Assembly (NCBI GenBank): GCA_000349905.1
Contig: KB722736.1
Coordinates: 3,479,100 to 3,543,099 of the forward strand
Direction: 5' to 3'
Length of the DNA stretch: 64,000 bases
Source: Volvariella volvacea V23
Taxonomy: Eukaryota > Basidiomycota > Agaricomycetes > Agaricales > Pluteaceae
A program made the translations under genes and the position numbers. Positions 1 to 16,878 of this stretch are shown in pieces; positions within the stretch are counted from its first letter, which is position 1; every line of letters starts with the position of its first letter. Below the pieces are notes generated by a model, which worked only from the letters and a program-made list of their open reading frames with translations, was not told where the DNA came from and did no database searches.

Positions 1-490
1 CAAACCACAACTGATTCACCACTATATTTCATAGTTCCATCAACTAGCCTCTCATTCAACTTTTCTCCTTCTCTTTTTCAGACCCATTTTCTTTCATCAA
101 AGCCTAACCTATTGATTTTAGTTTCATCAGACCATACAACTCTTTTTCAGTTCTTTACTGTTCAGTCTTTGTATGTCAATGCAAGCTCCAACCTTGCCTC
201 TCTATGTTTCTTCAACAATAAGGGCTTTTGCTTCTTTACTACAGCCTTTAATTCAGCCTTCTTCAACCCTCTAGCAATAGTTCTAGTAGAAATAGGTTGA
301 TCCATCACAGCTTCAAAAAATTTGGCAGCTTGAACAACTATATCAGCTTTGAAGGGTGGCCACCAATTGATTTAGAAAGGTTTGAACAATGTTTGGTGCA
401 AATTCTGGAAATAGCACTTAAGTGAAATCCAGTTGCTTTTGATATTTGGCAAGCAAAAATGCCTGCATTAAGCAGAAAGAGAATATGGGC
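1..490 (-). pseudogene. Tc1/mariner-like transposase relic, cut by the window edge
   Basis: On the minus strand, 490 down to 1 reads as a DDE transposase of the Tc1 type, broken by stops. A helix-turn-helix part (ISKATGFHLSAISRI) is followed by GGHPSKL, then KKAELKAVVKKQKPLLLKKH and the catalytic block VVWSDETKINRLG with the family's WSDE aspartate. Three positions that are Trp in the family read TGA, consistent with TGG-to-TGA transitions. The piece has no CpG and is very AT-rich, so it looks like a silenced copy decayed by C-to-T change. The C-terminal part lies left of the window and no terminal repeat was seen. It cannot be active as it stands. The family call rests on the motif order and is fairly sure; the element's limits are not. 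Confidence 0.8.
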
Positions 491-1484
491 TTGGTCAGAA
501 GATATAAAAGGCCTCATAACAAGTACTGGGGTGGAAAATGATGAAAAAGTGCCAAGTTCTTATACCCATCAGTTATTTATATATATTTGTCAAAATTAAC
601 AAAGTCAGATGATGGTTTATATATTTTTGATAATTAGGGACAAAAGTGTTGCAATGGGTACCCTGAATTACATAATGCTTGGCAGGAATGATTTGTAGCT
701 CTAAGGGTATAGTATAACTATAGATATAAATAAGTATCATGAAGAAAGTAATAAAGATGATGAAGATGCAATCATAGTAGAAATGCATAACAAATCTGAT
801 AGCTCAAATAGTAAAACACCAGAGGATAATTAGAGTATGAGACCCAAGCTGAAAAACAGAGATAACAGCAAATACATATCTGCATATAATGAGACTGGTA
901 ATAATGTTATAAGCAGAGATAACAGCAACAATATTATCATGAAATAAAGAGCATAAATGATTAGAACAAGAGTGAATAAGAGAAAAGGCCCAACAACATG
1001 GATGAGTATGTGGAAATGATGGGTGATAGTAATGATGACAACAATGACAAGAAACTGAAAAATGATAAAATGGGATATTGCTATGAGTAAGGGGTTGTAT
1101 GTTCTTTGTCTACCTTTTCCACAGTTTAGATATAGTTTTTTATTGTCAGATTGACTGCTTAAGTGTGTGAATAACAACATTTTCAGCACCTTTTTGGTTT
1201 ATGATTAAATTCTAAATTAATACCCTCACTAGATTACTATTTAGTTATGAAATGTATATCTTGGGGTTAAAGCAGATATATAGTATAGATTGGGTGTTAT
1301 ACAGCACCATATTGTAAACATATTAATTTTATATATAAACCAGAATTCTTCATAAAACAAGCTATTTCCTAAATTTTGATTTTATGGGTTGAAATTGTAT
1401 TTTAGATGTAATACTGAATATATTACTACACATAATTGTTTTACTATATGCTAACTATAAATTGAAGCCAAACTAAGCATATAG
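491..1484. repeat. AT-rich, CpG-free tract without an intact gene
   Basis: About 1 kb of low-GC DNA between the transposase relic and the stop codon of the ABC transporter. I found no CG dinucleotide here. Reading frames are short or built of runs of simple hydrophobic residues, for example on the minus strand at 830-1189, which come from AT-rich codons. On the plus strand, 720-1080 has a polar, Asn/Asp/Lys-rich flavour with scattered stops and could be another decayed mobile-element frame, but I cannot name it. It is best read as mutated repeat DNA. Confidence 0.6.
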
Positions 1485-7525
<6,041 letters not shown>

Positions 7526-7991
7526 GGAGGGAAGAGCAACCACGAATTTGAAGTGGTATCTTCAATTTGAATGCAAACACGTAATTTGAACCTTATCAAG
7601 CAAAGGCTTACTCATCTTTGGTTATTCACCCTGGCTGCAGCAAACATGAAATAGATGTGTACTATACAAGGCTAACCTCGTCAAACAAAAAAGTGGGATT
7701 TAGATCCTTACAAATATGCAATTACGACCCAACCAACAAGGTATGTTAGACAACAAGGAGGAATCAAACGACAGAATGGCTGCTATTGACATGACTAGCA
7801 ACAAGATCCAGTAAGGCAACGAAGAATAAAGATTAGTGTAGGCAAAAAAAATGAAGGATGCGTCAGCGAAGATAACACTGTTGAATGAGGAATTGAGAAC
7901 CGCAAAGAGTGTGGTGGAGCCGAGAGATCGTCATGCTATGTCGTTAACGAAGAACCCAAGTGGGTCGGGACGCTATAACAATCAGGCAGGA
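7526..7991. other. Intergenic region between ABC transporter start and kinase end
   Basis: About 470 bp between the start codon of the ABC gene and the stop codon of the kinase, both on the minus strand. It should hold the ABC promoter and the kinase 3' UTR. I see no conserved frame or clear repeat. Confidence 0.5.
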
Positions 7992-9817
7992 CTATGAGTA
8001 GGATTTTTCTGAAAATGGCTTCTCGCCTCGCACTGCATCGATATCAGTGCCATGCAGCTCAATAGAATTCCCATTTATCCCAATAGCACTGTCAGCACGA
8101 AGGTCAGTCGCAGGAGTAGTTGGTCTCGAAGACGCAATCCCTGAGGAGGTTGCCGTTGCAGTCGAGACGAGTTGTTGATTGTGAGGATAGTAAGAACGCC
8201 GTTGCATCTTCTTAAAGTCATATGTAGTGAACCTTTGCAGAGTGAGAACACAGCAAGCTGACGTAGGTTATGGACGTACTGCTCCTCCATCTGCCTCATC
8301 TCAGCACTTAGGTTATCTTGATTGGCCTTTCGTGCCTTCGCCTTGAGGGGATTATCTTCTAACAACAACTCCTCTAGTTCATGTGATGCATCAAAGTTGG
8401 CTTTTTTGGCCTACGTGAAAGAATGTATGAAGCAAAATGAGACGTGTGACGAGTGTGGGGGAAATTGGTGACAAACATCTGGTACGAAAGGCGGAGTGGC
8501 TTCTTTAGTCTCGAGAACGTCCCAGTCAATCGATTTGAACCAAGGGTGGTCACGGATTTCTTGGAATCCTTCTCCATGTGGCCTACAGCCTAAACGTCTT
8601 GACGTGTCGCGCTCAAGGAACTAAAAATTGTTAGGAAGCTGTAAATTTTTTCGTCGCTCACGTACTGCTCTAATCACTTGCATTCCAGCTCTACTACACT
8701 TTTTCTCCGCATCCTCAGGCCACCTCACCGGATCTTTCGCGATACTATAGGTCAAATCACTATTGGATCTCCCCCTGAAGGGCCTTCGACCGAACATAAG
8801 CTCATAGGCACAGACACCGAGAGACCACCAGTCAATGTAATATGTGTAGCCGCGTTTATTGAGGATCCTGAAGGAATGGGATGAATGAAAAGCACTGCAA
8901 AATTGACTCTACTTACTCGGGGGCCATGTACGCCATGGAACCCGCAACCCCAGTCAGACGTCGTTCGCCAAAATGAACAGCAATATTGAAATCGGTCAGA
9001 TGAGCGTTACCCTTTTCATCCAACAAAATGTTATCGGGCTTGAGATCACTGGTTAAGGGACGGGGTGGGGTGAGAACACATCTCCATAAGCAGTGAGGTA
9101 TTATAGAGTGTATCCCACCGATGCATTATATTGTTGTCGTGCAAGAAGGCAAGAGCGGACGACAACTGTGCGACGTAGAACCGCACAACATCCTCGGACA
9201 TAGAGCCCAAGCGTTCAAGATGAACTATGCAGGTGATCAAAACGTGAGAATGACATTGCAGAAGAGGGTAACGAAAGCACGGACACCGGAGATCGCCACC
9301 AAGCATGAGGTCAAGCACGAAAAAACAGTTTTCATCGTCTTGGAAGGCATACCGGAGGTTGACAATGTATGGATGGTCGACCTAGGATTTGTAGGTAGTC
9401 AAACAGATGCAACAATCGTGGCAATCACAGATACCTCTTCAAGCAAACGACGTTCCTGTATCACGTTTGGGACTGCTCTCATCTTGACGCATTTGGCTTT
9501 ATTGATGTACTTGAGAGCGTAAAGTTCACGAGTTTGCTTATGTTGCACGACTCTGACCTGAGCACTGGCTTAGAAGAGGGAATGGGATTGCAAGCTGGAC
9601 CCGGGCATACCTTGCCAAATGCACCCTTCCCAACGCATCGCAGAAGAATGAAGTGGAAGAGGTTGACCTCTCCATCGAAGTCAATGGGCTAGGGAAGCGA
9701 AAGTGAGGGGTATGAGCTTGGACTGGAGGGAGGAAGAGGAGACAGACTGATGGCGGCGTAGGTTAGGGGAGAGAAGGAAGTGGGCCGCACCTGTGGTCGA
9801 CAACAAACACCACCCAT
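7992..9817 (-). CDS. AGC/YANK (STK32-like) serine/threonine kinase
   Basis: A protein kinase of the YANK branch of the AGC group, found in animals and fungi; its fungal role is little known. The start at 9817 gives MGGVCCRPQ, a good N-myristoylation site (Gly2) with two Cys at 5 and 6 that could be palmitoylated, so membrane attachment is likely. After one intron come the P-loop GKGAFGK, the ATP lysine in YALKY, the hinge region (LMLGGDL), the catalytic loop MHRDLKPDN, the metal-binding DFN (not DFG), and MAYMAPE. DFN is normal for YANK kinases. The C-terminal tail after PWFKSIDW contains coiled-coil-like Lys/Glu/Gln sequence and ends SYS at 7992. Exons are short and joined by introns of about 50-65 nt. 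It is transcribed away from guanylate kinase, which starts 330 bp off. The family call is firm. Confidence 0.9.
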
Positions 9818-10144
9818 TTGTAAGTCGTTAAGTGTTCGTGTCAGAGAAAGAAAGTGGGATTAGAAAGCAAGGATATATGGGTATAGAATGGCAAGAGAGC
9901 GATACTTGATAGGACTGTAGAGGGCTGTCACCGACTCTGCGGGGGAGGGGGCTGGGGCTGGGAGCGCTGTGGGAGTCGGGCAGGGGAAAGTCGAGAACAA
10001 GGCCGGTGTGGATTCCACTGCCAACTGATACCCCAGGGTCACCCCTGTGATGTGACATGTGACAGGAGACGTGACACATGCTGATGGAAACAGAATGGTT
10101 GGTAATTGTGGGCCAGCATGATTAGATCTGTCGTGGCCTCCACC
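9818..10144. promoter_or_regulatory. Shared upstream region of kinase and guanylate kinase
   Basis: About 330 bp separates the divergent start codons of the YANK kinase (minus) and guanylate kinase (plus), so both promoters must lie here. It contains the C+T/A+G-rich stretch near 9930-9990. No individual site could be assigned. Confidence 0.5.
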
Positions 10145-10876
10145 ATGTCCTTGTATTCTGATTTTCTCCGTCCCCTTGTCCTCTCCGGCCCCTCTGGCGT
10201 AGGAAAGAGCACCCTGCTGAGCACTCTCTTTGCAGAATATCCCGACAAGTTTGGATTCAGTGTATCTCGTAAGCCCATCCACACTCGGCAATCCCATCCA
10301 CACTGGGTCTGAATCGCTCCACAAATAGACACAACAAGACTTCCACGCCCAGGCGAGGTGGACGGCAAGGAGTATCACTTTGTGTCGCATGAACGCTTCA
10401 GACAACTCATCGGCGAGGGGGCCTTTATTGAACATGCTGAATTTTCCGGCAATCTGTATGGAACAAGTTCCGAAGCAGTCCGCCAAGTACAGCAACAGGG
10501 GAAGCGCTGCATATTGGATATAGACGCGCAGGTGTGTGGCAATATGCCCCTCTCGTACATCTCGCCGTCCAACTGAGGCTAGGGTGTTCGTCAAATCAAA
10601 GCTACAAACCTAAACCCCGTGTATCTTTTCATCTCCCCACCATCTTTGTCGCATTTGCGTAGAAGACTGGAGCATAGGGGTACGGAGTCACAGGCCGCAG
10701 TGCAGAAGCGCTTAGATACAGCACTAGCTGAGATCAAGTATGCTAAGCAGCCGCAAGCCCATGACGTCGTCATCGTGAACGACGATTTGGAGCGCGCATA
10801 TGGCTTGTTTAAAAGAGTCGCACTCGGAGAGAGGATATCAGGGGATGGATTACCACCACTAAATGAAGATCCTTGA
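10145..10876 (+). CDS. GUK1: Guanylate kinase
   Basis: Phosphorylates GMP to GDP with ATP, an essential cytosolic step for GTP supply. Three exons: 10145-10268, 10329-10531 and 10583-10876. The joined protein has the P-loop [10 protein letters not shown], then [18 protein letters not shown] with the GMP-binding Arg and Tyr, [10 protein letters not shown], and the lid region RRLEHRGTE, all in the usual order and at about the usual 200-residue length. I chose ATG 10145 because its context is CCACCATGTCC; an in-frame ATG at 10118 would add nine residues (MIRSVVAST) and might be a weak mitochondrial extension. Both introns (60 and 51 nt) are canonical. Identity is certain. Confidence 0.95.
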
Positions 10877-10986
10877 TCTACGTCCCAATGTGTAGTCATC
10901 ACATAATTCAATAGACCAAACTTATTCCCTATCAACGCTAACTCCCACCATTCTCCTTATTTAATGACGAGCATATCGTCGTAGAC

Positions 10987-13900
10987 ATGCCCCAGAACTT
11001 CAGCAATATTCCCTTTGGCTTGTATGTAACACAAAAAATTCCAATCTCGCAGCCATGTTGATATTAACATCTTTCCGTTCAACTCAGTTTCTGTTCTCTT
11101 TTGCACCAAATATCACAAATCTCCCCCTCCCAGCACAAAAAATCCAACGAGAATGCTCGGCTTCGTGTCCTGGACCGCTGGCTTGCTAAACTTCAGAATC
11201 GATTCGCCCCACTCCCCCCACATATACCCGGGACAGTGTTGCGCCTTCTATTTCCCGAGGAAGATTCTCATCGCGTTTATGAGCTCCAAGAGCAGAGACT
11301 GGCGCAATACCTATTCCGCGTTTTGTCATTGGAAGCATCGTCGCTAACTTCCTGGAAATCCAGTTCCTCCTCTGGGTGTTTAGGTTTAGAAGTTGAGAAG
11401 GCAATCCAAATGTCACAACCTGTAAGCGACTTGAGTTCACCGCGGATAATATACTGGATGTTACTAATCATCCAGGGCATTCACACTACTTCATCTTGTT
11501 CTGTGGACATAGTCGCAATCGATGAGCTGCTGAACGAGCTTGCTTCGTTTTCGCGCTTCTCACGTTTAGCACTTCAAGAACGATACCCCCGATCCACAAG
11601 ACGCTCGCGGGAGGCCCTGCTCCATTGCCTATACAAAAATTTGAGCGCCCGTGAGGCTGCATTCATGACCCAGATTGTGTTGAAAGACTTGCGTCCTCTG
11701 CTGTATCCCTCTTCAAGTATCTGGCCAATAATTTCAACTAATGTCAGCACATATTTCCTCCAACCTCTGACAAAAGAACAAGTCCTACGGGCATGGGACC
11801 CCACATGCCGCCTCCTGAGCGCGTACAGGCTCAAATCCAGCTTCAGTGACTTGAAAATTCTCGAACACATATCAGCACAGCAGCAACCCCAAATTGGAGT
11901 TCCTATTGAGGTACCGTTAAACTATTGCTCTACTATCACACTGTCTCACCTCGCCCATAACTAGGTTCCAAAGGCTGTCAAAGGCAGAGATTGTAGACAC
12001 GCCCTCAGCCTTTTCTCTCAATCCGACCGAGTCTGGGTGGAAACCAAATACGATGGCGAGCGTGCACAGATTCATATTAATGTCGTCCAAAATTCTAGTC
12101 CTCAAATAACTATTTTCAGTAAAAGCAAAAGGGATTCCACTCTGGATCGATATGGAATTCGTGACATTATCCTATCCGCGCTAAACCTAGGTGGCAGGGC
12201 ATCCTCAAGTCAACGCTTGATCGAGCGAAACGTGGTACTCGAAGCTGAGATGGTAGCATGCCGTGGAAACGAAATCGATGGTAATGAGTCTGCACAATTA
12301 CACTACATTGACACGCGCTGATTGAGATCCAGAGTTTTGGCGAATCAAGGCCCTCGTTGAGTGCACCACAATGGGGGCAAGAGCGCGTCAAATCTCCCCG
12401 ACCCAAGACGAAGATTAGTGATTCTGTCCCCTACTCTAAGAGAAAATATATTTAACCTGTGATCAGCTCGCAATCCTCGATGAAGACCGATGCCTCTGAA
12501 TCCGGCCACCTTGGCCTTGTATTCTTTGACGTCCTCATGATTGACTCCAAATCTCTATTGTCCGCCCCCTATTGTGAGCGCCGAAAACTCCTGGAGTCCT
12601 TATTGGAAGTCAGTCCTGGAAAGATTATGCTTGCCCAAAGGTCTGAACTCGACCTGGGCGTCAGCAATGAAGAAGACGCGATCAAGCAATTCCAACAGAT
12701 TTTCTCAGATCGCATAGCGAATCACGAAGAAGGCGTCATTCTGAAATGCCATGCTTCACGATATAACGACCATGGTACTCCATGGGTCAAGTTGAAAAAG
12801 GACTATATCCCTGGATATGGCGACAACCTCGATCTGTTAATAGTTGGTGCAAGATGGGACAAGGATAGAGCTCGTGAGCTTGGTGGTTAGCAGTGCTTGA
12901 TTGATTGCCGCTGTTAATGAGTGCTGACCCCGCCCAGTTGGTCCCGCTGTGTTTACAACAATGTATATCGGGTCAATATCCAGCAAAGAAGGCATGACTG
13001 TTGTAAGTCATGGTTTGATTATCATCTTGCTTCTAACATCTATGTCAGTCATCCAAACGACTTTTTGTCCACGCATATTTTACGGCATCTTATGGCCTTA
13101 CTCGCCGCGAGCTGGAAAAATTGAATGCCCTACTCAGGAGCTCTGATACAATTGATTATCACGATTTTTTGGTGCGCTGGATTCCCTACATGCTTCATGT
13201 TATTCCTCACTGCGGCGTTCAATCAGAATTCTGGTGGACTATCTTATGATCTTACCCTCCTATCTACTCTTGCCCCTCCTAGTATTGTTCTGAATGTACC
13301 GATATTGGCGGAAATATGCGGTGCGGGCTTCACAAAAGCCCCACGGAGTAAGGTAAGCGCACACGCATTCGGCAAGTACATCGTTCTGATCGGGAAAAGC
13401 ATTACGAGCTTCGCTTTCCTCGTATTGTGAAGGTGTATCGCGCAGTGGATCGGGCGTGGACCGAAGCAGTCGACCTTCGTGAATTATATCATATTGCTCG
13501 GGAGGTCGTCGGGCGTGACCGATCGTTGAAAGACGTGGATGACTGGTGCAACACCCTCTGGGGTCAGCCAACATCTCCAAGTGTTAAGTCTACAGTCAAG
13601 AGGAAAGCAGCGGCAGAATTTTGGGAGAAGCAGCTTGCGGCACTAGACCAAGGCGGTCACCAACCCAAGCTAACACCTAATCTTAGGCGTAGAATGTTAA
13701 CACCCACGAAAAGCATTCCCCTGATCAGGCACCAACGCCGCAAAGAGAATGATGCAAATTCATCAATTCCCGACAACTCGCAACTCATGCACACCCCGCT
13801 CGACGATGGTCGGTTAGACGAAATGAAAGACAACACTGTCCATATCTCGGTCTCCCCGGCACGAACAAGCTGTGCAACAGCAGGGGGGCTACAACCTGTG

Positions 13901-14231
13901 ATCGACGCAAAATTCTTGCACAATTCCCTGATCTATTTTTTATGTCCGCATGACAGGACCAGACTGTGCAGGATAAATTGGCAGGAAGCGGTGCCACCGA
14001 TTGCATACACTTGAATCTTTAGTAGCTGGGTGTGGCCCGGACAGCCACTCGATATGTGATGGTGTCAACAAAGGGATTTTAGTGGTCAATCAGGAGGCAT
14101 CCTCATGGAGATCCCGTGTGGACGATCTCAACCAACACCATTCTAGGTACGGAGGCAAAGCCATCTACATTGTTGATAGGGACTCCGGAAAGTTCCTGGA
14201 ACTATGTCCGCCCCACAGGGATAGGAATTAA
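10987..14231 (+). CDS. ATP-dependent DNA ligase, LIG4-like, without a clear BRCT pair
   Basis: An ATP-dependent DNA ligase that is not the LIG4 gene at the right edge. Exon 1 (10987-11021) encodes MPQNFSNIPFGF, joined at 11088. The N-terminal DNA-binding part runs to about 11900. The nucleotidyltransferase domain has motif I TKYDGERAQIH (lysine near 12046), FFDVLMID, EEGVILK and the OB-side lysines in WVKLKKDYIPGYGDNLDLLIVG. Several introns were placed by restoring frame (for example TA/C at 12415-12472 and a GTGGAC...CCTAG intron near 13232-13284). The C-terminal 250 residues have no recognised BRCT repeats. Near 13990-14000 the frame seems to break: INWQEAVPP is in one frame and HTLESLVAGCG in the next, with no good intron between. 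If that is real, the protein stops at 14014 instead of 14231. Probably end joining or a fungal-specific repair role; this is inference. Confidence 0.75.
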
Positions 14232-14368
14232 GGGACTCCGTGCAGGTTGTTCGTCGCCTGAATACGTTCCGTAATTGCATCATTCATCCATACAATCGTG
14301 TGACATCATACAACGTGCACCTAATACCACTCAGAAGCAGCACCTCCCTGCAGTCTCACGCTCACAGC

Positions 14369-15866
14369 ATGTTATCCAGACCCCTCATTCCGATCCACAC
14401 CGTCAGCACTTTCGCTCGTCTCTACACTCCTGCACGAGCGCTCTCCTCTGCTGTGCGAAACCGAGCATTTGTTTATTCGCAGAATGGCAATCCCAGTGAA
14501 GTGCTAACAGCACTCTCCTACCCCAAGTTACCACCCCCGGCTCCGCAGACACTCAACTTGGAGTTTCTCCTTTCGCCGATCAATCCAGCTGACCTTAATG
14601 TCATCGAGGGGGTGTATCCCAGCAAGCCACAAAAAAACAGTGAACTTGCTTCCACCGGGAAGGGCAGTCCCGAGAGCCCTGTATTTATTGGCGGAAATGA
14701 GGGACTTGCGCGGGTAGTTGAAATAGGTTCTGCAGTATCAGGTTTCCGCGTCGGCGATTGGGTTATTATGACCAAGCCCCAATCCGGGACGTGGTGCTCC
14801 CAGGCTAATGCAAAAGCAACCGACGTGCTCAAGTTGCCTCGTGTGGCGGGCGTGAGCGAAGTCCAGGGGGCTACTATCACCGTACGTTGTGTGGTGGCGG
14901 AGACATCGAAAGGCTCACAACCAACGTAGGTTAATCCCCCAACTGCGTACAACATGTTGCATGAGTTCGTCGATCTGCAGAGAGGTGATTGGGTAATTCA
15001 AAATGGGGCTAATAGCGCGGTTCGTTGTTTCCTTGGGTCTGCTGGTGGACTTGCTCTCATCTTATCAGTAGGTCGGTCAAAATGTTATCCAAATTGCAAA
15101 TTCAATGGGGTTACGCACCATTAATCTCATTCGTGACCGGTATATTAAGCACACCCTTACTTGACGCATTCTAATAATAGGCTAGGCCGGATGTTGGAAA
15201 TCTTGCCGAATACTTGAGAAAACTGGGGGCAACCAAGGTCCTTACATATGAGCAACTTTCGGACAAATCATCACGAGGACTCATTGAGAGTTGGTTGGAT
15301 GGAAAGGTTGCGTGGATTACCTCTCTACAAAAGTGACTTCCTGACATAGCTTACAGGAGATCAGACTTGGCTTGAACTGTGTTGGTAGGTTGCCTGTCAG
15401 CTTCAAGTTGTTGTCTGCTGATCACAGTAAAATACACACATTAGGTGGTCTCGAGAACGCACTCATGTCCCGTTTCTTAGGCAAAAATGCCCATTTAGTG
15501 TCATATGGCGCAATGTCCAAGCAGCCTTTCTCCCTTCCAACATCCCTGTTCATCTTCAAGAATTTGACAGCACATGGATTCTGGCAAACGGAGTGGTATG
15601 CTAGACGATCACGCGCTCAGCAGGAGGACCTAATGAAGAATTTGGTCAACCTGCTAGCGGAGGGTAAGGTGAGTAGGTTCTCGTACAATGTGGGTCTCGG
15701 TTTCAAATGGCATTGTTAGTTAAGGGAACCAGAATACGAAATATTGTCCATTGATGCCCATGATGCGGATGATGTCGCGAGTAATAAGGTCAAGACGGCC
15801 ATCCAGCAGCTCTCTGCTGGCAGATATGGTAAAAAGGTGCTATTGCAAATCAGAAATATAGAGTAA
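14369..15866 (+). CDS. ETR1: Mitochondrial trans-2-enoyl-CoA/ACP reductase
   Basis: An NADPH-dependent reductase for the last step of mitochondrial fatty acid synthesis (MECR/Etr1 family), needed for lipoic acid supply and respiration. The N-terminus MLSRPLIPIHTVSTFARLY is a plausible mitochondrial targeting sequence. The zinc-free medium-chain dehydrogenase fold follows: SPINPADLNVIEGVYP with the family's catalytic Tyr region, GNEGLARVVEIG, the nucleotide-binding QNGANSAVGQNVIQIA, LNCVGG, VSYGAMSKQP, and GFWQTEWY. Introns were placed by frame and homology, such as GTAGGT near 15387 to ATTAG at 15445 which joins CVG to GLENAL. The last exon starts LREPEYEILSID and ends at TAA 15864-15866. It converges with the p24 gene 88 bp away. 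Confidence 0.92.
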
Positions 15867-15954
15867 ACTACGTGCAGTTACGTAGAGCATTAAAAAATCA
15901 AACACTATATTATCGCATTTTTCGGTCCTCAAAGAAGCTCTAAAATTCAGGCAT

Positions 15955-16718
15955 TCAGGTCATAGGCATAAAGATTGCATTTAGTGTGCTTACTTTGAGA
16001 TGACGCAGTTGCCAGGCGCAAGTGGCAATCAAAACTACGATTTGGGCGACGCTGTACCACACAGCCCTTGCGTTTGTTGCTTCACTCAAGTCTCGGTATT
16101 GTGCCTCCCTCTCTCTCTGGTATTGCTGCTCTCGCCTGATATCCTCCAATTTTTGATTCAAGTCGCGTATTTTGGAAGCAAGTTCAGAGACATGCGAACG
16201 ATCCTGCTCTATATCGGGTTTTGTGGAACCTACGACAATATCCAAGTATAGCCGAATGTGTGTACTTGAGAACCAGGAGGTATAGTTAGTTGAAAGGCAT
16301 ATCGAGTGGTCTCCTGCATCATGGGAGGTAAATGTAAACCGACTGTCTGGCGGTCCCGTGGTCTTGACCATCATATCGCCCCGCGCTATGTCCTAGAACA
16401 AGTGTAAGAAAATGTGCGTGAAGGACAACGTGGACTTGGAGCAAACTCACCTCAACCTCTACGACAATACCCAAATCAGGTTTTTCTACGTATGTCTGCT
16501 GGACTTCGCTCCATTCAAGTGCACGATAGTGGCCTATCTAGCTGTTGATATCAAGTGTGAGACTGGGTTGCTGGAGGTGACGAACCCTCTACAACGGTAT
16601 GGCTGGGCAATTCTTCGATGAAACATCGCTTTTGGTTGGCGTCCAAGTAAAAATGCAACGCATTTGCAGTCGTTGCAACGATGAAAAAGAGGGTGAACAG
16701 AGAGATTAAACGTCCCAT
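15955..16718 (-). CDS. p24 (emp24/gp25L) family cargo receptor
   Basis: A type I membrane protein of COPII/COPI vesicles that helps sort cargo such as GPI-anchored proteins. The start at 16718 gives a signal peptide (MGRLISLFTLFFIVATTANA), then the GOLD domain beginning LHFYLDANQKRCFIEELP and including CLSTN with its partner Cys. A coiled coil (SELASKIRDLNQKLEDIRREQ) and one membrane helix (IVVLIATCAWQL) follow, with a short tail RHLKVSTLNAIF. WQLRHLK is typical of the Erp1/TMED9-like group, but the tail lacks the usual dilysine end. Three exons joined by canonical introns. Which subfamily (Erp1, Erp5 or Erp6) is not settled. Confidence 0.88.
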
Positions 16719-16878
16719 ACGTGGTGGTACTCGTCGTACTGTCGGTACAAACACGTGGCCGCTGTTTGTTCGGTGACTTCACAACAAGGTCAATTAACAG
16801 GCCTAGGGTATATACGCATCACCGAATAATTTAAACATATCACTATTGTACATGGGGCGAAATTATCCTTAATCGTCC

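Noticed and set aside
830..1189. A 119-residue hydrophobic minus-strand open frame
   Set aside because: It lies in CpG-free AT-rich repeat DNA; Ile/Leu/Thr runs follow from base composition and no motif is present.
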